From Sthenelais limicola (taxonomy: Eukaryota > Annelida > Polychaeta > Phyllodocida > Sigalionidae), in NCBI GenBank assembly GCA_942159475.1, contig OW804098.1, positions 9,836,406-9,900,405 on the forward strand: 64,000 bases of DNA, given 5' to 3'. Positions within the stretch are counted from its first letter, which is position 1. Each line of letters starts with the position of its first letter. The notes below the pieces were generated by a model, which worked only from the letters and a program-made list of their open reading frames with translations, had not been told where the DNA came from and ran no database searches. Made by a program: the position numbers and the translations under genes. Shown piece by piece: positions 47,301 to 53,841 of the stretch.

Positions 47301-50300
47301 AAGTATTGTTGGGGGGATGGTGTCCGGTGTTCCCCCCCCCTCCCAGCTTTCTTCCCACCAACAATCTCCCTGCTACAATCTCCCCACCACAATCTCCCCG
47401 CCACATTCTCCCCGATGCACATTTTTCCTGCCCAATATTCTCCCTGCTGAATGACCTTCCTGCTGACATTTTCCCTGCCAATAAATCCTTCAAATTTCAA
47501 TTTGTCTAGACGGGAGAATGTTGGCGGCATTGTTGTGGGGAAACACATGCATTCTGAAAATTGAAAAGCTGAAAAAAGTAAACTGCAACCAATATTTCTT
47601 GCTGTATACATTAACATCAGCTACATCTTAAAGCTGCACACTTGTCTGATTCAACCAAAAAAACCTCCCTAATGCACTTCATTAAAGCTGCTTTCCCAGG
47701 TATTAAGATTGAATGGTTCTTCTGGAATTATCTTCATATTATTAGTTCCCAAACTCAATATTATCAATCTCTCACATAATGAAAAGTAAAATAAATCTAT
47801 ATTCTGTGATTTTACTATCGAGGACACACAGGAATATGTGTTGCATATGTGTAGTAGTTTTATAGATCCACCCTATTGACATGGGGTGGTGCCTCTGTAG
47901 CAGGCCCAGCCCCATGTTTGACACTCTGTGTGCACAAACCCTCTCTCTGTGTGCATGCGCAGGATGACTGTGGGACGACTGTGGATCAAGGTGGGGTAAA
48001 GTATTTGTGAAATTTGAAAGTGAAATTTGAGGTTTGTATAGAGAATAGCTGGGAGAGCAGCTTTAAATTTTAAAGTAAGGACTGAAGTTGGATTGTGGGA
48101 TTTTGACATTTTGAGAATTGGGAAATCGGAATAACTGTTTGCTCTTTTACATAAAAGGTGTGGAGGAAATCCTTATAATACCGTAACCTATATGTATGCA
48201 GTAAGAAGTAAAATGTTATTTTACATCCATGATTACCTGTTGTATTTTGGGGCAAATTCAATTCCAAATTTTGATGATTATGCAGGCTGCAAAAGTGTGA
48301 AAAAAGACCTGAAACATTTAAGTTTCACTGCCAAAGATTTGCTGCACTGGTGTGCAGAGCCAGAAGTGACAAGCCATGTGACCCCAACTCATTGGACCTA
48401 TACAAAACAAATATTATCTGCTAGTACTACTCCACTGCCACCTAGTGTTGTTACCACAGACCCAGACACATCCAGTACAGAGGCCTCTAGCGGTAATACA
48501 GGTAATTTATAAATCAATACAGGACTTTGCATTGACATCTTCTTGTTCTTTTCAAACTAGGGATGCTCCTTTTACGTTAGCAGAGGGTAGGCTTACATGC
48601 TACCCTCTTCAAGGATTCAACATATTAAACGTTGAGAAGTAATGGGATGATATGAACATGAGGGTTGTTACATAATCATCGGTAACATGTGACGCCAGCA
48701 AATGACCATGCAACTAGTGTTGTATCGAATGCCACTACCTATTGTATTTGATTCAGTATTATTTGTTCAGAATTTGAATGCTAGAAAAAGAATAGGGTTA
48801 CAATATTTTGGTTCATTACATCTTACATATGAATAATCATAATAATACCAAGCAAATTTCGTGTTTCTGTCTATTTCTGAATGATTCTTGATTCTCTTTA
48901 TCCCTTTGTCTCTTATTCTAAGTGGCAGAATTATTCTGTAGGGTCTGTAGGCTGTACTGGGGTCATCTACAAGACACTTTTAGTCTCAGTCTGTGACGTC
49001 ATGCAAGTATAATTATGTCTGTGAGTAATTGACAATGAAGACAGCTGCAGCTTTTATTACAAAATGAAACTGACCCTTTATCCACTGAGCCAATCTTTTT
49101 AATTATTTTTTCGACTGATGGCAAACAGAAAAACAGCCTGATAATCTAATCTAATCTTGATGGGTCTCACTGCCCTCTGCTTCATGCATGTCTGAGGCAT
49201 GTAGAAGTCAGGACTTAATACTGTTTATATATAATGTTTAATATATACTGTTTATGTGCACTCACCTGTATTGAAACGGAAGTTACCCTGCCTCAGGTCC
49301 TGTCATTCCTGCATAGAAGTCTGGGAATATGTCAGCTTACACTAGCCCAATAACAGACAGAGTCCGTTAAATGCCGCCTAACAGCCACAAAAATCATTGG
49401 ATTAGTCATCATAATGTACAGAACATAATATTGTAGAGTTCCTTGACGTCTGAAAAGTCAATATATTCCAGTCAGTTTTTTCCTTCAACTTTTCCTTCAT
49501 TTTCTTTACAGCAGCAGGGATTACCGCTGGGCGTATTGCTGGGGCGGTGGTAGGAGGAATCTTACTGTTAGCAGCCGTTATCATGATTGTCATACTTATC
49601 AAAAGGTAAATCCACATCTAATGAACAATTTTCAGTGACATATTGATATACATCTTTTTAATTTATAACAAATTAGTGAACATACAGTTACTCAAATCAT
49701 CAACAACTTTCCATCACTATAGAAAGATGTGGCACCCACCCACGCTTGATTGTGTACCTACCATTGGTGCCTACTACTAATCATAGGTTACCGCACACAT
49801 ACACACTCACGATCTCAACCCAAATCGTGCTTCATAGAATCATATGGTCTCAAACTTGGAATCCTGCATTGAAAGCAGCCCCAAAATAGTGGATGTGTGC
49901 CCCCAAATCAAGCCCCACGGTTAGTCGTGAACCTGCATGATTTGTGCACCACTGAAACGAAATTGTATGATGAATCATAGGTGCCAAATCGGCATTGAAA
50001 TCGTGAATATGTGTCCCCAGCTTAAGTGGGCATTGATTAGGTTGCACACTCGCCATGCGCATGTGCAACATTTCAAATGATGTAGACTCACGCAGAACTT
50101 TTGCGGAAATGCGGAATTGTTGTAATGGTACACATGGAGGCAGCTAGTAATTCAAGAAGATGCCCTTGAGAAATCATTTTATATAATGGGTGAAGTTGCC
50201 AGAAAATGTACAACTCGCCTTCACCAATCCTCTCCAATTAGATAAATTTAAGACAGAAATGTGGTTCAACAAAACAAAACCGATTCTTTCAATCAACCCA

Positions 50301-51014
50301 ACAGCTAACATACACATATTTACCTAGTATTTGCCATTTTTTGGTCTAATTTAGCAGAATTTACTGAATGTACAGAACTGCCAATTGTACATTTTCTGAC
50401 GCCTTGGCCCACATCCCATGGAAAAGATTTGATAACTTTAATACTACCAGTTACTTGTGTGGTGCTATTATATCGCAAATGTCCAGTGATTATACAACAG
50501 ATGACCTGTTATTTTCAGGGGGATCCTACCAAAGCAGAAATTACAAGCAATACTGCGACAAGTGAGGCACTCCCAGAACAATGATTATGATGATCCACCC
50601 TCTGCCCCTTCAAGACCTCTCCCATCTCTCCCTCAGCCTCCCCCTCCTAGATCTAACCCTCATCCCCCACCACCCCCTTCTAGACCTCAACCATACAACC
50701 CTACTCCTTTACCTGCACCAACACCCGCACCACCGTTACCCCCTAGACTATCCACACAAACTTCCAACCCAAGCCCTCCGATATATCCAGTCTACCAGCC
50801 CCACCTACCCCATACAGCCCCCACAGCAACCCCATCCCAACCATCACCCGCAGACCTTTACACCCAAGTCATACAGACCAACGCCAGACTTGGGAGAAGC
50901 TCAGGAGGAACTCAACCTGGAGGAGTGGCCAGAGGAGCAGGAGGAGGAGCAACAGGAGCTACAGCAAATGACCCATCTGTGTATTTAGAGGAAAATGAAT
51001 TATATAACACATAA
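26323..51014 (+). CDS. Receptor gene B: single-pass Cys-rich membrane protein, six exons
   Basis: Exons 26323-26395, 46379-46480, 46776-46907, 48286-48501, 49512-49605 and 50519-51014 give 370 aa in the same order and phases as gene A. Signal peptide, transmembrane helix and tail are close copies of A. The ectodomain differs: exon 2 keeps CPVGETHVF, exon 3 has CECEDCFLQCREDC, and exon 4 keeps two cysteines 20 residues apart. Every frame is open and each border is GT-AG, so it appears functional despite a 20 kb first intron filled by a LINE and a gypsy element. The LINE is in sense orientation and the gypsy antisense; either could affect transcription. Confidence 0.75.
26396..28399 (+). other. 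Gene B intron 1, left part
   Basis: Contains a TGGGTCAG-family MITE (26411-26647) and sequence alignable with gene C (26690-27050) and gene A (27240-27480). Alignment with A ends at CACAGTGTTTAC (27480); beyond it lies sequence leading to the LINE, whose exact 5' end I cannot fix. GTAAGATGGCGTCTACC near 28220 resembles a YY1-type 5' element seen in some LINEs. Confidence 0.5.
26411..26647. mobile_element. TGGGTCAG-family MITE in gene B intron 1
   Basis: Termini TTGGTCAGATTTTTAGAAAA and TTCACCCA, with the family core (CACATTTAATAAATTCTGCT, GATTGGCGAAAGTGAATTGT). Not present at the same place in genes A or C. Confidence 0.75.
28447..30303 (+). CDS. LINE ORF1: coiled coil, RRM-like domain and C-terminal NADAR domain
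   Basis: Intact 618-aa frame. Residues about 130-310 are Glu/Lys/Gln-rich and heptad-like, a probable trimerising coiled coil. About 310-390 (NLIIQGVPENKGENFDDYF, HAYRRGK, RSIVLTLTT) match the RRM-like RNA-binding domain of LINE ORF1 proteins; about 390-455 fits the following C-terminal domain. Residues 466-618 match the NADAR/YbiA family: YLSNFFQKDFWYKGVIYSS then VEQAFQIAKA (Glu497), a KERELLKGIVRLKF helix, KWGTGF (Trp585, Gly586), and GNEFGKILTELK. NADAR enzymes act on ADP-ribose derivatives, and some remove ADP-ribose from guanine in DNA. A NADAR module on a retrotransposon nucleic-acid chaperone is unusual; its role is unknown. The first ATG of the frame was taken as the start. Confidence 0.85.
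   Translation: MGDDNADPTTRSNKRLPYALRRIISDETEAKTLKLYIRSPQKMGSERRSSERINTSNTIGKMEETTSQMASLTADPTKQPASGSPECTQEIIYAAPLELVQGDEESVDLQNANSPQQTDSPQPPSNEMIDPLKIYFAELVKDLKRHNETSLEELKQHNETTLKTHTAQIEEKIKSASQEMLKRQEKYDKRLGEIEQNLGEIKARTGPDKLNSLIKTQLDVHIQILNEGVKKEKLAWDTHIREMKDDISTKAQALPNDQGILNEANRKIGDFGRKQTNFEGLLAQSARSNAKLKAQLHEADHRNELLDIKIRNKNLIIQGVPENKGENFDDYFFNLIAPTVDHFDQSHIDHAYRRGKFNPKFTRSIVLTLTTVHMRDQILKQAKEIKDQAQMDNLWINKDIPDETNRKSALIRQCGKALTALKPTEKPTIRANHLIHNDQTYHYDDLHLLPSGATPYDLKTQIYPNVNALGFQGDHVYLSNFFQKDFWYKGVIYSSVEQAFQIAKAQDNPTPQNTKLALEMGNIDDPYVLKRKAANITPGASWQTKERELLKGIVRLKFHQNKDLGQKLKNTPQTKFFEMTKDRKWGTGFRIRDKRFDPTRVVGNEFGKILTELKLEQN
30414..31079 (+). CDS. LINE SGNH/GDSL hydrolase-like ORF
   Basis: 221 aa, starting 110 bases after ORF1, in a different frame. 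Begins MATIFLVGDSRICDI, with Gly8-Asp9-Ser10 as block I nucleophile motif. SFAGAS (Gly38) fits block II. IDGCHLTERAYDHW gives the Asp185-x-x-His188 of block V. The block III Asn expected after Gly (GxND) is absent: the text reads AAGLCTLT, with Cys67. Esterase-like domains are known in ORF1 of some CR1-group LINEs; here it stands alone between ORF1 and ORF2. Whether it hydrolyses a substrate or is a binding relic is uncertain. Translation would need reinitiation or a separate RNA. Confidence 0.7.
   Translation: MATIFLVGDSRICDIKPYLQPYLSEPRFEHLQVMSFAGASLKLSSFMAEDRIRSVRPGTIIFAAGLCTLTRKKDGIVSVAHPTINKAVEVYKADMETVETRTKQALFPCQANIIFAPVTGMHLATYNGQHYNTQQILLNHTVTEVNLAIRQRNEVRGYPTPYLADLVHHNTKGSKQNYYCRLDIDGCHLTERAYDHWSKQIGRMVDRLDIAMHNRTILYDF
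31378..32834 (+). CDS. LINE ORF2 N-terminal part: APE-type endonuclease
   Basis: Starts MSWANLLTQLGQ about 300 bases after the SGNH-like ORF. Residues about 40-265 form an APE-like endonuclease: SLNVRSLLNK, NETWLD (Glu), INTYRSP, VLVGDLNVDY, TIDLLFSS and ISNHKPI. The final motif reads SNH where most relatives have SDH; that Asp normally supports the catalytic His, so activity may be reduced. A linker and Lys-rich helices follow toward the reverse transcriptase. The native frame is cut by a MITE at TTAA 32831-32834; the frame continues by chance to 32985 inside the MITE. Confidence 0.85.
32835..33399. mobile_element. TTAA-flanked MITE inserted in LINE ORF2
   Basis: Inverted ends CTCATTAAGGACGGG and CCCGTCCTCAATGAG (one mismatch), with TTAA on both sides (32831-32834, 33400-33403). 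The left end has three copies of GGACGGGATGCTGCC followed by AGGCAGCAT arms. Two of them form the perfect 20-base palindrome ATGCTGCCTGCAGGCAGCAT. The 569 bases added (565 plus TTAA) shift the frame by two, exactly the offset between the two ORF2 parts. Noncoding; needs an outside piggyBac- or Kolobok-type transposase. Confidence 0.9.
33404..34946 (+). pseudogene. LINE ORF2 C-terminal part: reverse transcriptase, separated by the MITE
   Basis: Continues the ORF2 frame after the MITE; a 500-codon frame is open from the first ATG at 33444. Reverse-transcriptase blocks in order: NYRPISTILLPAKILEK, YGFRSGHSTQDAM, AYLDLRKAFDTVNH (catalytic Asp), VPQGTTLGPLLF, QMFADDTIVYA (FADD catalytic pair), LNLGKTKV, and EYKYLGIIID. 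The thumb and C-terminal part includes LLIYKVMVLPLI and FSWNKLQTVAHRLV. There is no RNase H domain. ORF2 is inactive only because of the MITE; otherwise the blocks are complete. Confidence 0.9.
34987..35850 (-). repeat. 3' LTR of the gypsy element
   Basis: In element orientation it runs from TGTAGAAATATTTTATAT to CACAACTCTATA. Near-identical to 43335-44199; a run of nine Gs (near 35115) is ten Gs in the other copy. Confidence 0.9.
35851..36344 (-). other. gypsy region between env and 3' LTR
   Basis: Noncoding. Contains a perfect 8-bp-stem hairpin, GTTCAGAC-TATATC-GTCTGAAC (35870-35891), close to the LTR. In element orientation the purine run AACAAAAAGG just before the LTR is the best polypurine-tract candidate, though a few bases separate it from the LTR. 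Confidence 0.5.
36345..38285 (-). CDS. gypsy env-like fusion glycoprotein
   Basis: Intact 646-aa frame overlapping the end of pol by 49 bases. N-terminal signal peptide (about 1-22), a furin-type RGRR site at 109-112 directly before a hydrophobic, Gly/Phe-rich segment (SPFNFIGMLSHLLFGT) that looks like a fusion peptide, heptad-rich helices after it, Cys-containing outer part, transmembrane helix at about 517-540 (ILTSIFITVGIVCTITVV), and a roughly 106-residue cytoplasmic tail. This plan is that of gypsy/errantivirus Env and baculovirus F-type proteins. It would be made from a spliced RNA. Similarity to a specific family was not searched. Confidence 0.8.
   Translation of the reverse strand: MCRGSCGILGLVVIILITSGHSKDLFSEEGVLVYKLGEMRALSGIWTTIILLHPPEPPKIEIWIQEMREKILDLTKTQALGDDDAQQWLERLEYIAYDFSTTYNTKPNRGRRSPFNFIGMLSHLLFGTATETQVQELASAVMDTQTSVLALGHHQTEMISVINETRLYIQENRLDIGDLQAITTNLQEQVSNIMTHLSEDGRRIHRLHIRRQVDNLIYTIDQAILKYHRLTETFHRQRLQLERGQLTDEILPPAYLQQILQKIRERGHDHAPLRWHYQHCHTKMMVDRDEELIYQVIIPGLAQTQYLHYKLRYFAIPLQNGYLRTIIGHTEIALDSLSKATFVPEQCTGKGPRVCTATVEYTQATCESELLMAQDPVHCKAEVKQQKNQTCQLYRDADYLSIVVIVPYTPIKVVQRCPSQHPITHEVAAPRRMVVQSGCSLEYKDWRIRGLYEARDELRLPNPQPVRLPSLNITTPIIRNTPLAKQLQLVKRAQVPLIQAPEPHVEPTHRFFQKHQIVLILTSIFITVGIVCTITVVCTRGKNKSKTTGCLSVPKMLTCYRSRGMKRKREVSTPTLNRAHSYPTFMHTTEMYGSAPPFVKASRHSIAALAGSHRAESEQIGATADPLLGPYRQAAMGLYGFDKPRV
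38237..41845 (-). CDS. gypsy Pol polyprotein (protease, reverse transcriptase, RNase H, integrase)
   Basis: The first ATG is at 41749, but the frame is open upstream to the end of gag and includes the protease active site DSGAS (codons at 41756-41770), so Pol is probably made by -1 frameshifting from gag near a run of five Gs (41841-41845). Order: protease; reverse transcriptase (LVPKKSGDTRFCVDFRKVN, FGLCNAPAVFQR, FIFLDDIVVYS); RNase H (LYTDASDFSVGAIL, FSDHRPLKSL); integrase zinc finger (HTEVGHQG, CARCAVNK) and catalytic core (GMDMCGPFP, ITDQGKEF, NGKIERFH). A GPY/F-like C-terminal module follows (VVLLHHN to HIHRERVKLVS), then an acidic Pro-rich extension. All catalytic residues I looked for are present. 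Confidence 0.93.
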   Translation of the reverse strand, partial: GGIKSPDRRLCIYIDVAGKGRKTLVDSGASRSMFRSDIWRMFCKERHRAPITTKGEYLRSLSGHEIPTLGQSMVDMGGRAFPVYVVDTLHHDALIGADVLEILQGIVNFRDRSVTLEGRAYSAAEGGREDRTIAEAVAVSEFWQAEFPTVFGTGSTALPATHVVSLEIDTGDNLPIRQQPYRVPLTKRLLIDQEVDKMLEEGIIETSASPWASPVHLVPKKSGDTRFCVDFRKVNTVTKKDAHPLPHIQDIFDGLGGAKIFSTLDLKSGYWQVEVDEASREKTAFVCHRGLFQFRRMPFGLCNAPAVFQRMMNKVFAEYIGKFVFIFLDDIVVYSENVKEHEQHLRLVFETLQANNLTVKGSKCSFQQTEVKLLGYVVSGKGISSDPEKTTAIQNMSPPESVTAVRSFLGMTGYYRQCIPDYAKISYPLVQLTKKYAHFKWGGEEQLAWVTLKEALVSDRIMAYPQVGKSYQLYTDASDFSVGAILCQRDSEGIERPIQYVSKQLSGASLRWSTIEKEAFAIIHALKKLRPYLYGADFTIFSDHRPLKSLFLSEIKNTRIQRWAVLLAEYGAPIEYRKGSNNVRADMLSRLKPGIRNTDGADLYIGEEIEMGAIEEINNIPWDFDQLEENQIKAEQQTMPEYLLGQEEEDGYILYEGLLYTLIPPPGKPEYPRLVLPTSARGRVIRRAHTEVGHQGLQKTLDRLKEAYKWPKMRRDVFSIISQCARCAVNKTRRDHTPPTPMPIAQYPNQILGMDMCGPFPTSRCGHKFILTVIDHCTGWVEVKPLANKTAEAVVNFLAHEYMPRYGAPEIIITDQGKEFKNRVVEGYLRGVGVEVRHSSPCRPQSNGKIERFHRTFKSILRKFVNARPQEWEDHLGPTLWAHRISTSSVSGYSPFFLLYGRKPKNPLTKLFPIPEGAGEDVLGTRILQLTDAFRAAAINTETSREYNYARLQERANAGVLNIGDSVVLLHHNSAPLDPEWDHGYTVTRIRDKVITVVGQDQQVKHIHRERVKLVSPDIEWDSIRNRNTRPKQSKLERQRREVIEQGVMPIFPEPDVAVGQPELAPDAEPDPGDITDEEEDIADPGEDPDPPNDPSGPQQQPNPVTHNRKRHHSRLPPWSGLPDTVGVTTRRRVQRDLPQPSTSEVHTGSEVDVDEPPSKRERFPQGQKRNALVPPPEDLVRLQKKKCVEEVAAFLAWWSSY
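41836..43032 (-). CDS. gypsy Gag
   Basis: Intact 398-aa frame. Capsid-like helical region at about 55-215 (EWLDGLDRANRYC, YGRRFLLAAQRAYG, TTGLRD), then a basic linker and one CCHC zinc knuckle (CYECGQEGHFAREC) near the C-terminus. Nucleocapsid and capsid functions: it packages element RNA. The stop lies just past the run of Gs where Pol is presumed to start. The untranslated leader is 43033-43334. Confidence 0.9.
   Translation of the reverse strand: MLIIMDNAQNIIADVNNAAPLPQQEQGGGVPLPAQPDERLANVAEVKEIRRRLERHGNTIGTNDGSDKGALREWLDGLDRANRYCNAGDCLIIELVGCLAQGALARCIANFLANRQQPHRTWLNVKGEIIRLFMNEEEEQQLRAQLSTIVQLSYDDAKGYGRRFLLAAQRAYGEEQMENEMVQEQLVRIFTTGLRDTDVRRDVFSTRPATLIEAINAASAAAHTSALAAIPTRSTRREEPMEIGAINNISQKPYAFDKLEQMLRELKEEVAQIKKPKETKPNACQSRPSPNPCACNPHYTPQMYLPYYQNPNMLPMAAAQGTNSQEGGRAMTESNGRDKARDQQPKGGSNNKRFRGPNKCYECGQEGHFARECPTRYAQIQAAVIAAIRNPTNNAQGE
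43321..43333 (-). promoter_or_regulatory. gypsy primer-binding site, tRNA-Arg type
   Basis: In element orientation TGGCGACCACGAA starts one base after the 5' LTR. It is the complement of a tRNA 3' end TTCGTGGTCGCCA, which is the form of animal tRNA-Arg (UCG). Arg primers are known in the mdg1/412 group. Confidence 0.8.
43335..44199 (-). repeat. 5' LTR of the gypsy element
   Basis: Near-identical to 34987-35850. It holds the element promoter on the minus strand, hence antisense to gene B. GTAT directly follows (44200-44203). Confidence 0.9.
44204..44761 (+). other. LINE 3' UTR after the gypsy insertion
   Basis: Noncoding continuation of the LINE. It contains a perfect hairpin, CCACTTTCGTC-CCC-GACGAAAGTGG, near 44620-44643 and finishes with AATAAATGTTTT and (ACAAT)3. 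A hairpin near the 3' end followed by a short repeat is typical of CR1-type LINE ends and may be the reverse-transcriptase recognition structure. Confidence 0.7.
44762..46378 (+). other. Gene B intron 1, right part
   Basis: From about 44955 it aligns with gene A intron 1 (AATTGACAGTTA, CTGGCTGGCATTTTTATATG, AGAGTTGCTCGATTTATGAG) and holds the empty site of the TA-target element near 45990. A tandem CTACGTAAGGGCCC occurs at about 45358-45386. It ends TTATTGCAG before exon 2. Confidence 0.6.
46379..46480 (+). CDS. Gene B exon 2, CPVGETHVF ectodomain exon
   Basis: Thirty-four codons, RRADTIVCPVGETHVFKWGW then DYWKLRKSHTCLK. Two residues longer than A. The following intron is almost identical to gene A's for its first part, unlike the exon. 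Confidence 0.75.
46776..46907 (+). CDS. Gene B exon 3, Cys-cluster exon
   Basis: Forty-four codons between GGCTTTCAG and GTAAAG, containing CECEDCFLQCREDCTAYRYY. Only the C-x-C-x2-C and C-x2-Y-x-Y skeleton is shared with gene A. Flanking introns do not align. Confidence 0.65.
46908..48285 (+). other. Gene B intron 3
   Basis: No similarity to gene A intron 3 seen. Contains a degenerate C-rich repeat (47335-47480) but no supported gene. A 148-codon minus-strand frame there is a repeat artefact. Confidence 0.5.
47335..47480. repeat. Degenerate CAATCTCCCC repeat
   Basis: Roughly 13-22-bp units such as ACAATCTCCCCACC, ACAATCTCCCCGCC and ACATTCTCCCCG, decaying rightward into AATATTCTCCCTGCT. Confidence 0.7.
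48286..48501 (+). CDS. Gene B exon 4, paired-Cys helix and stalk
   Basis: Seventy-two codons. Cys pair 20 residues apart (CKSVKKDL to LLHWC), then a Thr/Ser/Pro stalk (STTPLPPSVVTTDPDTSST) ending EASSGNT. The last 30 or so bases plus donor match gene A with one difference. Confidence 0.7.
48502..49511 (+). other. Gene B intron 4
   Basis: About 1 kb, GT-AG, phase 1. No foldback element as in gene A; nothing else recognisable. Confidence 0.5.
49512..49605 (+). CDS. Gene B exon 5, transmembrane segment
   Basis: AAGITAGRIAGAVVGGILLL then AAVIMIVILIK. Two codons longer at the start than gene A, otherwise nearly the same. Confidence 0.8.
49606..50518 (+). other. Gene B intron 5
   Basis: Phase 2 intron ending CTGTTATTTTCAG. 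Contains a MITE (50187-50411). The last 100 bases align with gene A (TTTGATAACTTTA, CAGTGATTATACA against the corresponding A text). Confidence 0.55.
50187..50411. mobile_element. TGGGTCAG-family MITE in gene B intron 5
   Basis: Starts TGGGTGAAGTTGCCAGAAAA and ends with a decayed right terminus after AATTGTACATTTTCTG. Confidence 0.65.
50519..51014 (+). CDS. Gene B exon 6, Pro-rich tyrosine tail
   Basis: 165-residue tail. Same basic start (GILPKQKLQAILRQVRH), proline stretch with PPLPPRL, ADLYTQVIQTNARLG, Gly/Arg-rich segment and terminal VYLEENELYNT as gene A. Small in-frame indels in the proline region (for example an added PV in PPIYPVYQPH) keep the frame, evidence of coding constraint. 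Confidence 0.8.
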
Positions 51015-51607
51015 CTACCTCATATTGTATAGCATTCTCTTTTCGTGGCTATACCTTTTTAGGGGTGGTGGTTTAACACCTTAGAATTTGTATTAAATGC
51101 TGAGCATTTTCCCTGAGATGTACCAAATTTAGCGAACATATCCATGTATATTACATGTATATCATAAAATGTGATAGTTATATGATAAATTAGTTCTGTA
51201 TAATGAACTGTGATCAAATTGGAAGCTGGCTTCATCGCAATTAATAATAATTTGTCAACTTATGAATCCTTATATTATTTTGGAAGGCTAAAGTTTATCC
51301 TAATCCAGAAACCCAGATGAGGGTTGTACGTACCACTTCTATTATACAGTAATAACCTTAACATCTAGTCCTGGATGTCAGACAGACATTTCTTCCCATT
51401 CTGATACATTCTAGGCAGCATATCACAGATTGCCGCTTTGCTGTACAATAGTTAAGCTTCTTTTCGGCTACCGTTAGCCTTAAGTCAGAGTGGGAGGGTT
51501 TTGGGCGTTTTTTTTGTTTTTTGGGGGAGTTGGGGGGGGGGGAGTGGATTGAAAAATATTCTTTCCTATGTGATAATCCTTGCTGGTAGCAATAACTCTA
51601 ACTCTAA

Positions 51608-51841
51608 TGGGTCAGATTTTTTAGAAGATGTACAACTCGTTTTCACCAATCCTCTCCAATAACATTTAAGACATGAATGAGCATCAAAATGCAGTTCAAC
51701 ATAACAGAACTGATACTTTAAATCAATGTGATACCATATATACTCAGATATACCTGGCATTCATCATTTGTCAGCATAATTTAGCAGAATTTCCTAAATG
51801 TGTACAGCTGCCAATTGTACATTTGCTGAAAATCTGACCCA
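51608..51841. mobile_element. TGGGTCAG-family MITE, paralogous to 17072-17305
   Basis: Same position relative to the gene and same flank as the gene A copy; inherited by duplication. Confidence 0.8.
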
Positions 51842-52098
51842 TGTACCTGTGCTGTTTTATAATCAACCTGTCACAGCTCTGTTAATTACATGTATATATA
51901 AAGATGATTGTTAATGCCAGAGGATTAGCTATGTGATTACTCAATTGTTTGTGAGTTTGCTTTATGAGTGCATGTGATATAAATAACAGATTGACCAATA
52001 TTATGATACAACTGGATGATATACAAATGTCTATAAGGCGATTATATAAAGGTGATAATAACGTGCAATGTCAAACATGTAATGTTCAATAGATTGAC

Positions 52099-52104
52099 AA
52101 TAAA
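52099..52104 (+). terminator. Candidate polyadenylation signal, gene B
   Basis: AATAAA within GATTGACAATAAATTG, conserved with 17565-17570. Tentative. Confidence 0.3.
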
Positions 52105-52466
52105 TTGTGTTCTTAAATTGTGTGTGAATCTGCCTTTGTCCTGGAATAACTAGGAGATTATAGTGATTATATATTTGTAATGTGCTACGGAAAGATAAGT
52201 CACAAGTCGCAAACAAGTAATGTTATTAGGATACTATCATATGTGATGTGTCAGAATGTCAGAAGAAAATTGTTCAAATCCGCTTTGATCTCATATTTCA
52301 AATGAGCTGGTATTTAAAATCCATTATTTTGAAACCTGAGACCCATTTTTCTGTGACATATCACATATTTAAAATGTGTATTAGGTGTATTCTAATGATG
52401 GTAACCTTTCGGAAAAAAATACATACTTCTATTTGTTTGGGTGAAACTATTAGCAACATAACTGGA

Positions 52467-53177
52467 CGAGCACAACCGACTGCTATTCGGTATGAATAGC
52501 TTTGCTATGATTATCAAGTCATGTGACCGGTTGACCTCCCGAGAGGAGAAACGTATATATACCCAGAGTATCTTCCGAAGGCCTGTTTCAGTCCTTTATT
52601 TTTTTATGGAACTTTTTATAACCATTCCCAGAAGCTAGACTGAGCCAAGGGGAGCCAAGTTCAAATGGGAACATGTGTTACTTACTGAATAATTAAAAAG
52701 TTATCGCTAACCGCAGATTTGAATCGAAAGCTCTCAGCAATGGCCGCCATAACAAAACTGAAGTAGATGGGAAGAAGCCACTACGACTCTAAGCCAATCA
52801 GATAATCAGAAGCGATCACATGACCATGTGCACAATGACGTCATATATAGCGGCAGGTCGGGGAAGCCCTCCGATCAGAGAAACAAAGCTGACATAGCCT
52901 GTTGCAGGTAGAAAATCCGGGATTATCATTTATTCCATTAAGAATATTCCCATAAGACCTCAACAGACAAACTCAAAGCAAAATGTCTGGAGGCGAGAAC
53001 GGTCAAAGCCATGCCATAAGCAGCTAGAAATAGTTTAGTGATCGGGATTCCTGGCTGGTTTGCGAGGGCCGTTTTCGCGATGATGCTTCATTTGTATATA
53101 TAAAAACAATAATAGGCATACAGATCTTGAGAAATATAATCAAAATAACAATCCTTTCAAGCGGTCTACACTTTCTG
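52467..53177 (+). mobile_element. 711-bp insertion carrying a promoter-like module
   Basis: Absent from the gene A flank, where AACATAACTGGA continues directly to TATATGTCTATAATGAGC. CTGGA is repeated at both borders. Inside are a CCAATCAG box (near 52794), then TGACGTCATATATAG (about 52837-52851), a CRE touching a TATA box. About 130 bases later a short frame starts ATGTCTGGAGGCGAG and stops after 14 codons. It may be a solo LTR or a captured promoter. Confidence 0.5.
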
Positions 53178-53219
53178 GATGTATATGTATATAATCAGCA
53201 TTCCTTTATCTATATATGG

Positions 53220-53622
53220 CTGAACCACACTGATAGTGGCAGAACTGCACTGATAGTGGCAGAACTGCACTGACAGTGGCAGAACTGCACTGACGGTGGC
53301 AGAACCAGTCTGACAGTGGCAGAACCGCACTGACAGTGACAGAACAATGCTGACATTGGCAGAACCACACTGACGGTGGCAGAACCACACTGAAGGTGGC
53401 AGAACTGCACTGAAGGTGGCAGGACCACACTAACGGTGGCAAAACCACTCTGACAGTGGCAGAACCACACTGACGTTGGGAGAACCACACTGACAGTGGC
53501 AGAACAGCAATGACAGTGGCAGAACTACGAACTACACTGACGGTGGCAGAACCATACTGACACTGGCAGAACCACACTGATAGTGGCAGAACCATACTGG
53601 CAGTGGCAGAACCACACTGACA
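53220..53622. repeat. 20-bp minisatellite, array 2
   Basis: About 20 copies of the unit seen at 25191-25713 (ACACTGACAGTGGCAGAACC), with the same end sequence. Open minus-strand frames here are artefacts of the repeat. Confidence 0.9.
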
Positions 53623-53841
53623 GTAAATCAGATAACAGCCGCATTAGTACATAGTAGTACATAGTACACGATTTTCTCAGCTTATACTCAGAAATATAAA
53701 AGAAAACTTTACACATTTAGGATATTCTGCTAAATTAGGCTGAAAGATGATGAATACCGGGTATATCTGAGTATATTTGGTATCGCATTGATTTATAGAA
53801 TCAGTTCTCTTATCTTAAACTGCATTTTGAAGCTTGTTTCT

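Larger units (their letters stand above)
51015..52466 (+). other. Gene B 3' flank, probable 3' UTR
   Basis: Aligns with 15553-17830 of gene A but is shorter. Holds the old MITE at 51608-51841 and a possible poly(A) signal. From 52367 it joins the sequence found at 24490 behind gene A. Confidence 0.55.

Noticed and set aside
47171..47617. 148-codon minus-strand frame
   Set aside because: Falls over the degenerate CAATCTCCCC repeat inside gene B intron 3.
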